From Cohnella xylanilytica (GTDB taxonomy: Bacteria; Bacillota; Bacilli; Paenibacillales; Paenibacillaceae), in contig NZ_JACJVR010000041.1 of assembly GCF_014212175.1 (NCBI RefSeq), positions 1 through 64,000 on the forward strand: a stretch of 64,000 nt of DNA. The letters are read 5' to 3'. Below, in pieces: positions 25,068 to 32,910 of this stretch. Every line of letters begins with the position of its first letter. Position 1 is the stretch's first letter. The notes under the pieces are model-generated. The model was not told the DNA's origin, did not search any database, and was given only the letters and a program-made list of their open reading frames with translations. The position numbers and the translations under genes are program-made.

Positions 25068-26348
25068 CTATCCGTTCGATTGAATGATCGCCTCGATCTC
25101 CGCGGCCGCCCGGTCGAGCCCTTCCTTGGCCGTCAGCTTGCCGGCGAAGACGAGCAGCATGTTGTCGGCGAAGCTCTCCTCGATGTCGTAGAGCCTCGGG
25201 ATCGGCGGCCGCAAATACGGGTTCCGGATCCCCTCCATCGTCGCCTTGAAAAAAGGGTTGCTGCGCAGCGCTTCCGGCATCTCCGCCGTCCGGTTCGTCG
25301 GGATCTGCCCGACCTTGAACATCGTCTCCTGGGCTTCCTTGCCGGTCATCCATTTGACGAACGTCCAGGAAGCCTCCAGATGCTTCGTCTCCTTCAGGAT
25401 GACGAGATTCTCGCCCCCGATGATGGACCGTCCGGGGAATGGCGCCGCCACCGTATCGGCGAGCAGATCGTAGCGGTTGTCCTTGGAGCCCGACAGAATC
25501 GTGTAGAACCAGGGCCCTTCGTCGACCATCAGCGTCCGTCCCCGCAGCATGTCGGTCCAGCGATCCCCTTTGCCCAAAATATAGTTCCTGCCGAACACGC
25601 CTTGCCTCGTCAGTTCCATAAGCCGGTCGAGCGCCCGCACGCTCTCCGGGCTGTTCAGAACCCCCTCCGCGTGCCGGTTGGAATCGTCCAGCAGCCGGCC
25701 GCCGAGCCCGAGGAAATACGGCATAAGCGACCAGGTGCTGAGGCCGTCGAGCCCGAGAGGCTCGCGGACCGCCTCCGCCGCCCGGACGAGCTCCTCGAAG
25801 CTGTCCGGCGCCTTCTTCAGCCCCGCTCTGGCCAGCTGCTTCTTATTATAGATGGCGATCTTCGTGTTCACGTCAAGCGGCAAGCCGTAGTAGCGTCCTT
25901 GATACGAGTTCGTCTCCATCGTGACCGATTGCAGCGGCCGGACGGCTTCCGCGAAGTCCGGCAGGTCGCCGATCGGGTACAGAAGCCCGAGGCTCGACAG
26001 GTTGGGCACCCAGGTGACGTCCATGCGCACGACGTCCGGAATCTTGCCCGAGGAGGCGCGCGAGATAATCGTCGACTTCAGCTCGGTGCTGTAGGGCTGG
26101 CGGACCGGAACGACGCGGATGTCCGGATATCGCCGCTCGAAGGCCGGGACGACCTCGTTCTCGAACACGCGGGTCTCTTCGTCGCTGTACGTATGCCAGA
26201 CGACGATCTCCTCCTTCTCCGGAGGCGGGGATTCCCGGTTCAGCGGGCCGTCGATGAAGCGGGAAGAACCGCAGCCTCCGAGCAGGAGAACCGCGCAGGC
26301 GACGGCGGCGGCGGTCGGGAGATGTCTCGTTCGGATCCATGGCGCCAT
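25068..26348 (-). CDS. Extracellular sugar-binding lipoprotein without its own permeases
   Basis: Family 1 solute-binding protein of about 426 residues. It starts with a lipoprotein signal (LLLGGC), then EIVVWHTYSDEE, SGKIPDVVRMDVTWVPNLSSLG, YYGLPLDVNTKIAIYN and GENLVILKETKHLEASWTFVKWM. It is clearly related to the binding protein at 36690-38042. The ATG at 26348 follows AAGGGGG and gives a signal peptide, whereas the upstream frame overlaps the regulator gene. It is 25 nt after the response regulator gene in the same direction. No permease follows, so it either feeds the permeases at 34807-36572 or works as a ligand sensor with the kinase. Confidence 0.87.
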   Translation of the reverse strand: MAPWIRTRHLPTAAAVACAVLLLGGCGSSRFIDGPLNRESPPPEKEEIVVWHTYSDEETRVFENEVVPAFERRYPDIRVVPVRQPYSTELKSTIISRASSGKIPDVVRMDVTWVPNLSSLGLLYPIGDLPDFAEAVRPLQSVTMETNSYQGRYYGLPLDVNTKIAIYNKKQLARAGLKKAPDSFEELVRAAEAVREPLGLDGLSTWSLMPYFLGLGGRLLDDSNRHAEGVLNSPESVRALDRLMELTRQGVFGRNYILGKGDRWTDMLRGRTLMVDEGPWFYTILSGSKDNRYDLLADTVAAPFPGRSIIGGENLVILKETKHLEASWTFVKWMTGKEAQETMFKVGQIPTNRTAEMPEALRSNPFFKATMEGIRNPYLRPPIPRLYDIEESFADNMLLVFAGKLTAKEGLDRAAAEIEAIIQSNG

Positions 26349-26373
26349 TCGTGTCGGCCCCCTTCCCGGTCGG

Positions 26374-27894
26374 TCAGACGAGCTCCCGGTATTCCGCGGG
26401 AGTGCTTCCGACGACTTTTTTGAACAGCTTGCTGAAATATTTGACGTCGTTGAAGCCGGCCCGCTCGGCGACTTCGTAAATCTTGAGCGACTTGTTCGGT
26501 AGCAGCGACTTCGCCTTCTCGATCCGAAGCTGGATGAGGTAGTCGATGAAGTTCTGGTTCGTTCGCTTCTTGAACAGGACGCTAAAATAGTTCTTGCTGA
26601 CGTGGACATGGTCGGCGACCGTCTGCAGGGTGATCTCCTGGGCGTACCTCTCGTGGATGAAGTCCATCGCCTTCGCGACGATGCCCGTATTCGGCTGCGC
26701 TCTCTCTTCGTCCTGCCGCTGGGCTTCGCCTTCCCGGATGGCGGATTCGAGCGCCCGCGCGAGGTCCGCGAGCGTCTCCGCCCCCATGAACTGGCGGTAA
26801 TACTCCAGCAGGAGAGCCGGTTCCATGCGGCGGACGAACATCCGCGAGAACAGGTCGCACGCTTCCCGCTTCACCCGGCCGGCGTCGTACCGATACTTCT
26901 CCCAACGCTTCAGCCGCTCGCGAATAGGGCCGTACGGTTCCATGGAAGAGGCGACGGCCGCTTCAACGCCCGCGCCAACGCCCGCGTCCGCATCCGGCTT
27001 CGGCCGGCAGTGATAAGGCCCTCCCGGTCCGTCGAAGAAGCGGCGGCCGTAGATCTGCTCCGTCCACCGGTAGCGGCTTCGCCACTCTCCGGGCTCCTCC
27101 GCTTCGGCATACCCGAGCGTCAGATCCGCCTCCTGCCCGCGCGTCAGCTCCTCCATGAGCCGCGGCGGATTCGCTTCGGGGCGGGGAATCAGCATGACGA
27201 GCTCCTCCTCTCCGGCGGCGAAGGCGATTCCCCGCTCGTGCACGGCATAGAACCGGTCCTTCCACTCGTCCAGCAGGATGCCGACGTACAGAGGGCCGTT
27301 CTTCTGCCGGATCGCTTCGGCCTCGTTCAACGCCGCGCGGGCGAGCACGCAGCCCTCGGGGAACCGCGCGGCGAATTCCTCGCCGATCCCCTCGCCGATC
27401 TCCTCGCCGTCGCGCTCCTGCGTGAACAGCTTCTTCGCCTCCTGCTCCAGCCCGCGGCGCTCCCGCTCGCGGACGCCGGACTCGTAGCCGTCCAGCCGCC
27501 GGCCGATCTCCCGTTCGCGCCGGATCTCCTCCGCGCATCGACCGAGAACCTCGTTCAGCTCTTCCGGCTCCATGGTCGGCTTCAGGATATAATCGGAAGC
27601 CCCGAGAACGATCCCCTTCTTCGCGTATTCGAAGTCGTTATAGCTGCTGATCAGGATAACCTTCGCGGACGGCCGGAGCGACCGCACCCGCTCCGTCAGC
27701 TCAAGCCCGCCCATGACCGGCATCTTGATGTCCGTGATGACGATGTCGGCCGGCTCCCGCTCCAGGGCGAGCAGGGCGTCGGCTCCGTTCGAATATTCCC
27801 CGGCGAACGCCAAGCCCAGCTCCCGCCATTGGATCGACGCCTTGACGCCCAAGCGGATGATCGGCTCGTCGTCGACGATGACGACGCTCAACAT
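26374..27894 (-). CDS. YesN-type response regulator with AraC output domain
   Basis: Two-component regulator of 506 residues. The receiver domain (1-120) has the acidic pair in VDDEP, the phosphorylated Asp in ITDIKMP (D55) and the Lys in DYILKP. A linker of about 270 residues follows, and the C-terminal AraC domain (about 405-505) has ITLQTVADHVHVSKNYFSVLFKKRT and IYEVAERAGFNDVKYFSKLFKK. It is encoded 24 nt after the histidine kinase and 25 nt before a sugar-binding lipoprotein gene, which is its probable target. Confidence 0.9.
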   Translation of the reverse strand: MLSVVIVDDEPIIRLGVKASIQWRELGLAFAGEYSNGADALLALEREPADIVITDIKMPVMGGLELTERVRSLRPSAKVILISSYNDFEYAKKGIVLGASDYILKPTMEPEELNEVLGRCAEEIRREREIGRRLDGYESGVRERERRGLEQEAKKLFTQERDGEEIGEGIGEEFAARFPEGCVLARAALNEAEAIRQKNGPLYVGILLDEWKDRFYAVHERGIAFAAGEEELVMLIPRPEANPPRLMEELTRGQEADLTLGYAEAEEPGEWRSRYRWTEQIYGRRFFDGPGGPYHCRPKPDADAGVGAGVEAAVASSMEPYGPIRERLKRWEKYRYDAGRVKREACDLFSRMFVRRMEPALLLEYYRQFMGAETLADLARALESAIREGEAQRQDEERAQPNTGIVAKAMDFIHERYAQEITLQTVADHVHVSKNYFSVLFKKRTNQNFIDYLIQLRIEKAKSLLPNKSLKIYEVAERAGFNDVKYFSKLFKKVVGSTPAEYRELV

Positions 27895-27918
27895 GATAGC
27901 TCCCTCCCGTTCGCGCGG

Positions 27919-29739
27919 TCATTCGGCCTCCGGCTTCGGCTTGATCAGGATCAACTGGACGACGGTTCCCCGGCCGGGCTCGCTCTCGATCTCCAGCCTC
28001 GAACCGAACGGATAATAGAGCTGGATGCACTCCTTGACGTGGCGCAGGCCGATTCCGGTCCCGCCGGTCTCGACGGCCCCTTCCTTCCGGCCGGGTCGAC
28101 CGTACTCCCCATCGTCCCGCAGAATCCTCTCGAGCCTCGATGCCTCGATGCCCACGCCGTCGTCCTCGATCCGGATCCGCACCGCCTGTCCCTCGTCGAC
28201 GGCGGCGATCGCGATCGCGCCGTTCCGGTTCTCGGGCACGAACCCGTGGAAAATCGCGTTCTCCACGATCGGCTGAATAAGCATGCGAGGAACGCGGAAG
28301 GAGCCCAGCTCCCGGTCCATCTCCGCCTTCAGGTCGAAGGTCAGCGTATAGCGAAGCTGCAATATCTCCAGGTACTTGGCGATGATCTCGAGCTCCTCGT
28401 CCAGCGATACCATGTGGCCCTTCTTGCCCATGTTCGCTTCGAGCAGCCGCGTGAAGGCGGCGAGCCCTTCGTACGCCTTGGCGGTATCGCCGAATTTGAC
28501 GAGCCACTTGATCGTGCTCAGCGTATTGAACATGAAGTGAGGGTTGATCCGGTGCATGACGGCCCTCATCTCCGCGCGCTGCTTCTTGTCCCTCTCCTCC
28601 CGCACCTGCGCCATCGTGCGGTCGAGCCGGTGGAGCATCCGGTTGAACTGGTTGCTCATAAGCCCGATCTCGTCCGACGACTCGACGCTCGCCCGGGCGT
28701 TCAGATCGCCTTCCCCCGCCAACTTCATCTGCCGGACCAGCTTATGGATCGGCCGGGTGATGCGCCGCGCGAACACGAGGCCGACGAGCACCGCCAAGAG
28801 AGCGAAGCCGCCGCTCAGGACGAACACCGTGTCGTGAAGCTCGTCGAGCTGGCCGGTAATCTCGGACAGCGGCACGACGCCGACGATGCTCCATCCGTTG
28901 GAGAGCGGCTCCTTCACGCCGTAGAAGCGCACGCCGTCCTCTTCGTATTCGAACTCCCGCGCGGAAGCGTCCGCGATGCGCGCCTTGAGCGCCGCGTTCC
29001 CGACCTCGCGGCCGATCCGCGACTCGTTCGGGTCGATCATGACGCGCCCTTGCGAATCGGCGACGAAGAACGCCCCCGTCTTCCCCAGCCGAAGCTGGCG
29101 GAGCTTGTCCAGCACGGCCCGCCCGTCGACGTTGATGACGACGTAGCCGATGTTCTCCATCGTTTTGAAATTCTTGAGCACCCGCGCCGCCGGAATGACG
29201 AGGTCCGTATTGTCTCCCCCGCCGCTGAACTTGTCGTACTGAAGCTGCGTCCACGCCAGCCGTCCGTCCAGCCGCTCGGCCTCCCGAATCCAGGGGAAGT
29301 CCCGGATCCGGTAGCGGTCGACCTTGGCCTGGTTGAAGACGCCGCTCCCCCAGCTCGATCCTTCGCCCTTCAGGATATAGATGATTTTGACGAAGGAGTT
29401 GGAATAGATGATATTGTTCAGAAGATTAGCGATAAAATCGCGGTTCTCCACCTTCACGTCGTCGGAGACGCCTTCGGAATCCTGCAGCACCATCTGCTGG
29501 ATCTTCGCCTGGCCGTAGACTAGATCCGAGGTGTCGCTGCCGACGTTCAGAATGTTGGACAAGGAATCGGCCGCCTGTTCCGCGATCTGGACGGTGGACT
29601 GCCTGACGTTGTTCTTCACGAGTTCGGACGAGGTCCGATAGAAGAAGAAGCCGATGCAGAAGGTAGGGATAATAATGACCGCCGCCAGCGCCGCGATCAG
29701 CTTCGTCGCGATTCGATTCGTCAGCCTGATCCGGATCAT
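27919..29739 (-). CDS. YesM-type sensor histidine kinase
   Basis: Membrane kinase of about 606 residues. It has a membrane segment at about 12-34, an extracellular Cache-like sensing domain with SQGRVMIDPNESRIGREVG, a second membrane segment (VFVLSGGFALLAVLVGLVFA), then a HAMP region. The kinase phosphorylation motif is INPHFMFNTLSTIKW, and a GHKL ATPase domain with IVENAIFHGF and GTGIGLRHV follows. The start at 29739 has AGGTGAGG; the ATG at 29784 is a possible alternative. Partner of the adjacent response regulator; probably senses an external sugar. Confidence 0.88.
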   Translation of the reverse strand: MIRIRLTNRIATKLIAALAAVIIIPTFCIGFFFYRTSSELVKNNVRQSTVQIAEQAADSLSNILNVGSDTSDLVYGQAKIQQMVLQDSEGVSDDVKVENRDFIANLLNNIIYSNSFVKIIYILKGEGSSWGSGVFNQAKVDRYRIRDFPWIREAERLDGRLAWTQLQYDKFSGGGDNTDLVIPAARVLKNFKTMENIGYVVINVDGRAVLDKLRQLRLGKTGAFFVADSQGRVMIDPNESRIGREVGNAALKARIADASAREFEYEEDGVRFYGVKEPLSNGWSIVGVVPLSEITGQLDELHDTVFVLSGGFALLAVLVGLVFARRITRPIHKLVRQMKLAGEGDLNARASVESSDEIGLMSNQFNRMLHRLDRTMAQVREERDKKQRAEMRAVMHRINPHFMFNTLSTIKWLVKFGDTAKAYEGLAAFTRLLEANMGKKGHMVSLDEELEIIAKYLEILQLRYTLTFDLKAEMDRELGSFRVPRMLIQPIVENAIFHGFVPENRNGAIAIAAVDEGQAVRIRIEDDGVGIEASRLERILRDDGEYGRPGRKEGAVETGGTGIGLRHVKECIQLYYPFGSRLEIESEPGRGTVVQLILIKPKPEAE

Positions 29740-29784
29740 GGCGGTTCGCCTCACCTGCTCCCCTTCGCTCGTGTCTCTTCTCAT

Positions 29785-29798
29785 TGTAAACGCTTCTC
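29785..29798 (-). promoter_or_regulatory. Near-match to a CcpA cre site
   Basis: TGTAAACGCTTCTC matches the cre form TGWAANCGNTNWCA at 12 of 14 positions and sits about 50 bp upstream of the kinase start, suggesting catabolite repression of the sensor-regulator-binding protein unit. Confidence 0.35.
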
Positions 29799-29859
29799 CG
29801 GGAGCGTAAAGGCGGAATAAATACCGATAGTGGAATATATTACACCTTTCGCGGAACGC

Positions 29860-29884
29860 AAAAAAGAGAGAGACGCCGTCTCTC
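29860..29884 (-). terminator. Terminator of the PadR/pentapeptide/ABC operon
   Basis: Minus-strand stem GAGAGACG/CGTCTCTC followed by CTTTTTTG, about 40 nt after the stop of the ABC-2 permease gene. Confidence 0.75.
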
Positions 29885-29924
29885 CCCTTCGCGGATCCGC
29901 TTCGCCGCGAATCCCTCTTGTTTA

Positions 29925-30692
29925 TCACGCCCGCTTCTTATAGGCCCGCATCGCGAAGAGGTAAGCTGCCAGCATAATTCCGACGCACCACGCCAGCGCG
30001 ACCCAGATGTCGTGGCCTACCGGCTGCCCCGACAGCAGCGCGCGGATCGCTTCCACGATCGAGGTGACCGGCTGGTTCTCGGCGAAGGCGCGAACGACGC
30101 GCGGCATCGAATCGGTCGGCACGAACGCCGAGCTGATAAACGGCAGGAAGAGGAGCGGATAGGAGAACGCGCTTGCCCCTTCCACCGACTTGGCGGACAG
30201 TCCGGCGATCGCCGCGACCCAGGTCAAGGCCAGCGTGAACAGCACGAGGATACCGGCTACGGCAAGCCACGGCAGGATTCCCGCCGACGAACGGAAGCCC
30301 ATCGCGAGCGCTACGAGAACGATGATGACGACCGTAATGACGTTGGATACGACCGAAGTCAGCACATGCCCCCACAGCACCGCGGAACGCGCGATCGGCA
30401 TGGAGTGGAACCGTTCGATGATGCCCCGCTGCTTATCCAGGAACAGGCGGTACGCCGTATAGGAGATGCCGCTTGCAATCGCGATCAGCAGGATGCCGGG
30501 CAGCAGGTAGTTCACATAGTTGTCCGTATCGGCTTGAATGGCGCCGCCGAATACGTAGACGAACAGCAGCATCAAGGCGATCGGAGTGATGCAGACCGTA
30601 ATGATGGTGTCCATGCTGCGGAAGATGTGGCGCATGGAACGCCCGAGCATAACGCCCATATCGCTGAGAAAATGGTTCTTGGCCGTCTCCAT
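29925..30692 (-). CDS. ABC-2 type exporter permease, DrrB-like
   Basis: Membrane subunit of a drug- or lipid-type ABC exporter, 255 residues with six hydrophobic segments in the ABC-2 arrangement. The start METAKNHFLSDMGVMLGRSM is followed by GIIERFHSMPIARSAVLWGH, a cytoplasmic coupling element, and PLLFLPFISSAFVPTDSMP, which is typical of DrrB/daunorubicin-resistance permeases. Its ATG directly abuts the stop of the ATPase gene. Last gene of the PadR-controlled operon. Confidence 0.88.
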   Translation of the reverse strand: METAKNHFLSDMGVMLGRSMRHIFRSMDTIITVCITPIALMLLFVYVFGGAIQADTDNYVNYLLPGILLIAIASGISYTAYRLFLDKQRGIIERFHSMPIARSAVLWGHVLTSVVSNVITVVIIVLVALAMGFRSSAGILPWLAVAGILVLFTLALTWVAAIAGLSAKSVEGASAFSYPLLFLPFISSAFVPTDSMPRVVRAFAENQPVTSIVEAIRALLSGQPVGHDIWVALAWCVGIMLAAYLFAMRAYKKRA

Positions 30693-31463
30693 TTAAATAG
30701 CCTCCTTCTTGCCGACGATGGCGAGGAAGATCTCCTCGAGCGACGGCTGCTTCTCCACATACTCGACCTTCGCTTGCGGGAACAGCTTCTTCAGTTCCGA
30801 GAGCGTGCCGCTCGCGATAATTCGGCCTTCGTGCAGAATGGCGATGCGGTCCGCCAGCTGCTCGGCCTCTTCCAAATACTGCGTGGTGAGAAAAATCGTC
30901 GTCCCTCCGTCGGCAAGCTCCTTGACGATCTTCCATACCTCGATGCGCGACTCGGGGTCCAGCCCGGTAGTCGGTTCGTCGAGGAAGACGATCTGCGGCT
31001 TGCCCACGAGACTCAAGGCGATGTCGAGCCTGCGGCGCATGCCGCCCGAATACGTGGACGCCCTGCGGTCGGCGGCCTCGGTCAGGCCGAAGCGCTTAAG
31101 CATGTCGTCCGCTACCTGACGCGGATGGGGAAGGTGCCGCAGCTTGGCGAGCATGACCAGATTCTCCCGCCCGGTCAATACCTCATCCACCGCCGCGAAT
31201 TGCCCGGTCAGGCTGATCGACTGCCGGACGCCGTCCGGCTTCGACGCGACATCGAAGCCGTTTACGACAGCGGTGCCTCCATCCTGCTTAAGCAGCGTAG
31301 CGAGGATCTTCACAACCGTCGTCTTGCCCGCTCCGTTGGAGCCGAGCAGGGCGAAGATGCTGCCCTTTTCCACCTCGAAATCGACGCCCTTCAGCACTTG
31401 ATGCTGCTTGTAGGATTTGCGCAGCCCTTTGACTTGAATGGACTTGGTTGTCGCGATTGACAT
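30693..31463 (-). CDS. ABC exporter ATPase, DrrA-like
   Basis: Cytoplasmic ATPase of 256 residues. Walker A is GSNGAGKTT, the signature is YSGGMRRRLDIA, Walker B is IVFLDEPTTGLDP, and the switch region is FLTTQYLEEAEQLAD, where Gln replaces the usual His as is common in the DrrA group. The C-terminal PSLEEIFLAIVGK matches daunorubicin-resistance ATPases. With the adjoining permease it forms an exporter; the substrate is unknown. Confidence 0.9.
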   Translation of the reverse strand: MSIATTKSIQVKGLRKSYKQHQVLKGVDFEVEKGSIFALLGSNGAGKTTVVKILATLLKQDGGTAVVNGFDVASKPDGVRQSISLTGQFAAVDEVLTGRENLVMLAKLRHLPHPRQVADDMLKRFGLTEAADRRASTYSGGMRRRLDIALSLVGKPQIVFLDEPTTGLDPESRIEVWKIVKELADGGTTIFLTTQYLEEAEQLADRIAILHEGRIIASGTLSELKKLFPQAKVEYVEKQPSLEEIFLAIVGKKEAI

Positions 31464-31482
31464 CGGAATCCCTCCCCTTTAA

Positions 31483-32349
31483 TTAAACGACCGTTACTTT
31501 GGACAGATCGGCCTCCATGCCTTTGAGCAGAGCGTAGGTCAGTTTATCCATCGTCGCGCCGTCGAAGCAGATGGTTTTGATCATGCGATAGTACTTCTTG
31601 GTCAACGTAAATCCGGGCTGGAAAGAAACGCTTTTGAGAGTAGCGCCCTTGAACGAAGCTTCGGTTAATGCCGCCTTCTCGAACTTGACGCCGATAAACG
31701 TCTGTCCGTCGAAGTTCTGCCCGCTCAGATCGGAGTACTTAAAGTCGACCCCCTCGAATAAGCAACCTTCGAACACCGTTTTTCTAAGATCGGTCAACGT
31801 TAACGTCACGTCGGTCAGCCTTACTCCCGTGAATTTGGCGCCATCAAGCCCCGACTTGCTGAAGTTGGTCCGGACAAGGATCGTCTTGTTGAAGCTTGCG
31901 TTCGACAGATCGAGCGCGGATAGGCTGCAGTCCGTCAGATTCGCGCCTTCGAAATTGGCTTCTCGCACGTCGCTGCCTTTAAACGAACTCCCCGTCAAAT
32001 CGGCGCCCGAAAAGTCGGAGCCGTGCAGCGCGCTGCCCTTGAACTGCCCTTTATGAGCCGTCACGCCCGCAAAGTCGCTCTGAGCCAGGTTGCTTGCGTT
32101 AAAGTTCGTCAGCACTTGCCGTTCCAGCGAGCGGGAGAGATTGGCGACCTCCAGGATCGTTTGCTCGATATCGCCGATGCTCTCGACCGTTCTCTTGAAC
32201 GCCGTCTCATCGTCCATGCCCTCCTCCTTGAGTTCGCGGTAACGCTCCTGCAAATCGGAGAGCAGGTCGGCCTTCAACTCCGTGACGCTCTTGACCCCGT
32301 CGTAGGGCGCGAACACACCGTTCAAAAAATTCGTTAATTTCGTATTCAT
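31483..32349 (-). CDS. Pentapeptide repeat protein with N-terminal HAAS-like domain
   Basis: About 288 residues. Residues 1-80 form a helical domain (LNGVFAPYDGVKSVTELKADL, YRELKEEGMDDETAFKRTVESIGDI) like the HAAS/permease-prefix domain found beside PadR regulators. Residues about 84-245 are some 30 pentapeptide repeats of the form A(N/D)LxG, expected to fold as a right-handed quadrilateral helix. Some such proteins (Qnr, MfpA) mimic DNA and protect gyrase; whether this one does is not visible. It lies between padR and the exporter genes with 13-20 nt gaps. Start ATG at 32349 has GAGGAG. Confidence 0.85.
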   Translation of the reverse strand: MNTKLTNFLNGVFAPYDGVKSVTELKADLLSDLQERYRELKEEGMDDETAFKRTVESIGDIEQTILEVANLSRSLERQVLTNFNASNLAQSDFAGVTAHKGQFKGSALHGSDFSGADLTGSSFKGSDVREANFEGANLTDCSLSALDLSNASFNKTILVRTNFSKSGLDGAKFTGVRLTDVTLTLTDLRKTVFEGCLFEGVDFKYSDLSGQNFDGQTFIGVKFEKAALTEASFKGATLKSVSFQPGFTLTKKYYRMIKTICFDGATMDKLTYALLKGMEADLSKVTVV

Positions 32350-32362
32350 ACCATCCATCTCC

Positions 32363-32692
32363 TCATAGTAAGTTGTCGATGACGCGCTTGGCATACTCCC
32401 AATTGCTCTTGTTGCGGGCGTAGGTATCCTTGCCCTTCTCGGTAATCCGGAAGTACTTGCGTCTTCCGCCTTGCGATTCGTCTCCCCAATACCATTCGAT
32501 GTCGCCGTCCGCTTCAAGCCGCCGGACGCTGGAATACATCGTGGCTTCCTTCAATTCATACTCGCCGTCCGAGCGCTCGGCGATCAGCTTGACGATCTCG
32601 TAGCCGTAGCGGTCCGCTTCGGACAAGAGCCGCAAAATGATCGTATCCGTATGTCCTCGCAGCAGATCGGATGTGATTTTGTTCTCGCTCAT
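32363..32692 (-). CDS. PadR family transcriptional regulator
   Basis: Winged-helix repressor of 109 residues with GHTDTIILRLLSEADRYGYEIVKLI and LKEATMYSSVRRLEADGDIEWYWGDESQGGRRKYFRIT, the PadR hallmark wing. Short C-terminal dimerisation helix, so it is the minimal PadR-s2 type. The true start is the ATG at 32692 with GGAGG; the frame upstream is noncoding promoter sequence. First gene of its operon and probably autoregulated through the palindrome at 32726-32748. Confidence 0.9.
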   Translation of the reverse strand: MSENKITSDLLRGHTDTIILRLLSEADRYGYEIVKLIAERSDGEYELKEATMYSSVRRLEADGDIEWYWGDESQGGRRKYFRITEKGKDTYARNKSNWEYAKRVIDNLL

Positions 32693-32713
32693 AACGATTA
32701 CCTCCATGTCTGT

Positions 32714-32748
32714 ATAATACGACAAACTACTGTGACTGTCAAGGTAGT
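32714..32748 (-). promoter_or_regulatory. Sigma-A promoter and overlapping PadR operator
   Basis: On the minus strand TTGACA (32737-32742) and TATTAT (32714-32719) are separated by exactly 17 bp. The -35 is covered by a dyad ACTAC-n2-TGAC-n-GTCA-n2-GTAGT (32726-32748) that pairs at 9 of 11 positions. A bound PadR dimer would block RNA polymerase, so the operon is expected to be induced by the PadR ligand. Confidence 0.75.
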
Positions 32749-32774
32749 ATTTCCAACAAAATACGTTGTCAAAC

Positions 32775-32802
32775 AAAAATACCTGTCCGTCATAGGACAG
32801 GT
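32775..32802 (-). terminator. Terminator of the GH66/ABC operon
   Basis: Perfect 8-bp stem ACCTGTCC/GGACAGGT with 6-nt loop (32781-32802) followed on the minus strand by ATTTTTG, about 110 nt after the GH66 stop. Confidence 0.75.
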
Positions 32803-32910
32803 ACCCGTTCCCCTCATGGAAAAATAAACGCGCAGAGCGCGGATTCCCATGAAGATATGCGATTGTCTTCGGCGTCCGCCGCTTGAATGATCGCTTGAAG
32901 TTTATTCGTA

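Noticed and set aside
26602..29523. Very long plus-strand open frame of over 900 codons opposite the kinase and regulator genes
   Set aside because: It is the antisense of two well-recognised genes; in GC-rich DNA the third-position bias opens the opposite strand. It has no ribosome-binding site and no recognisable domain.
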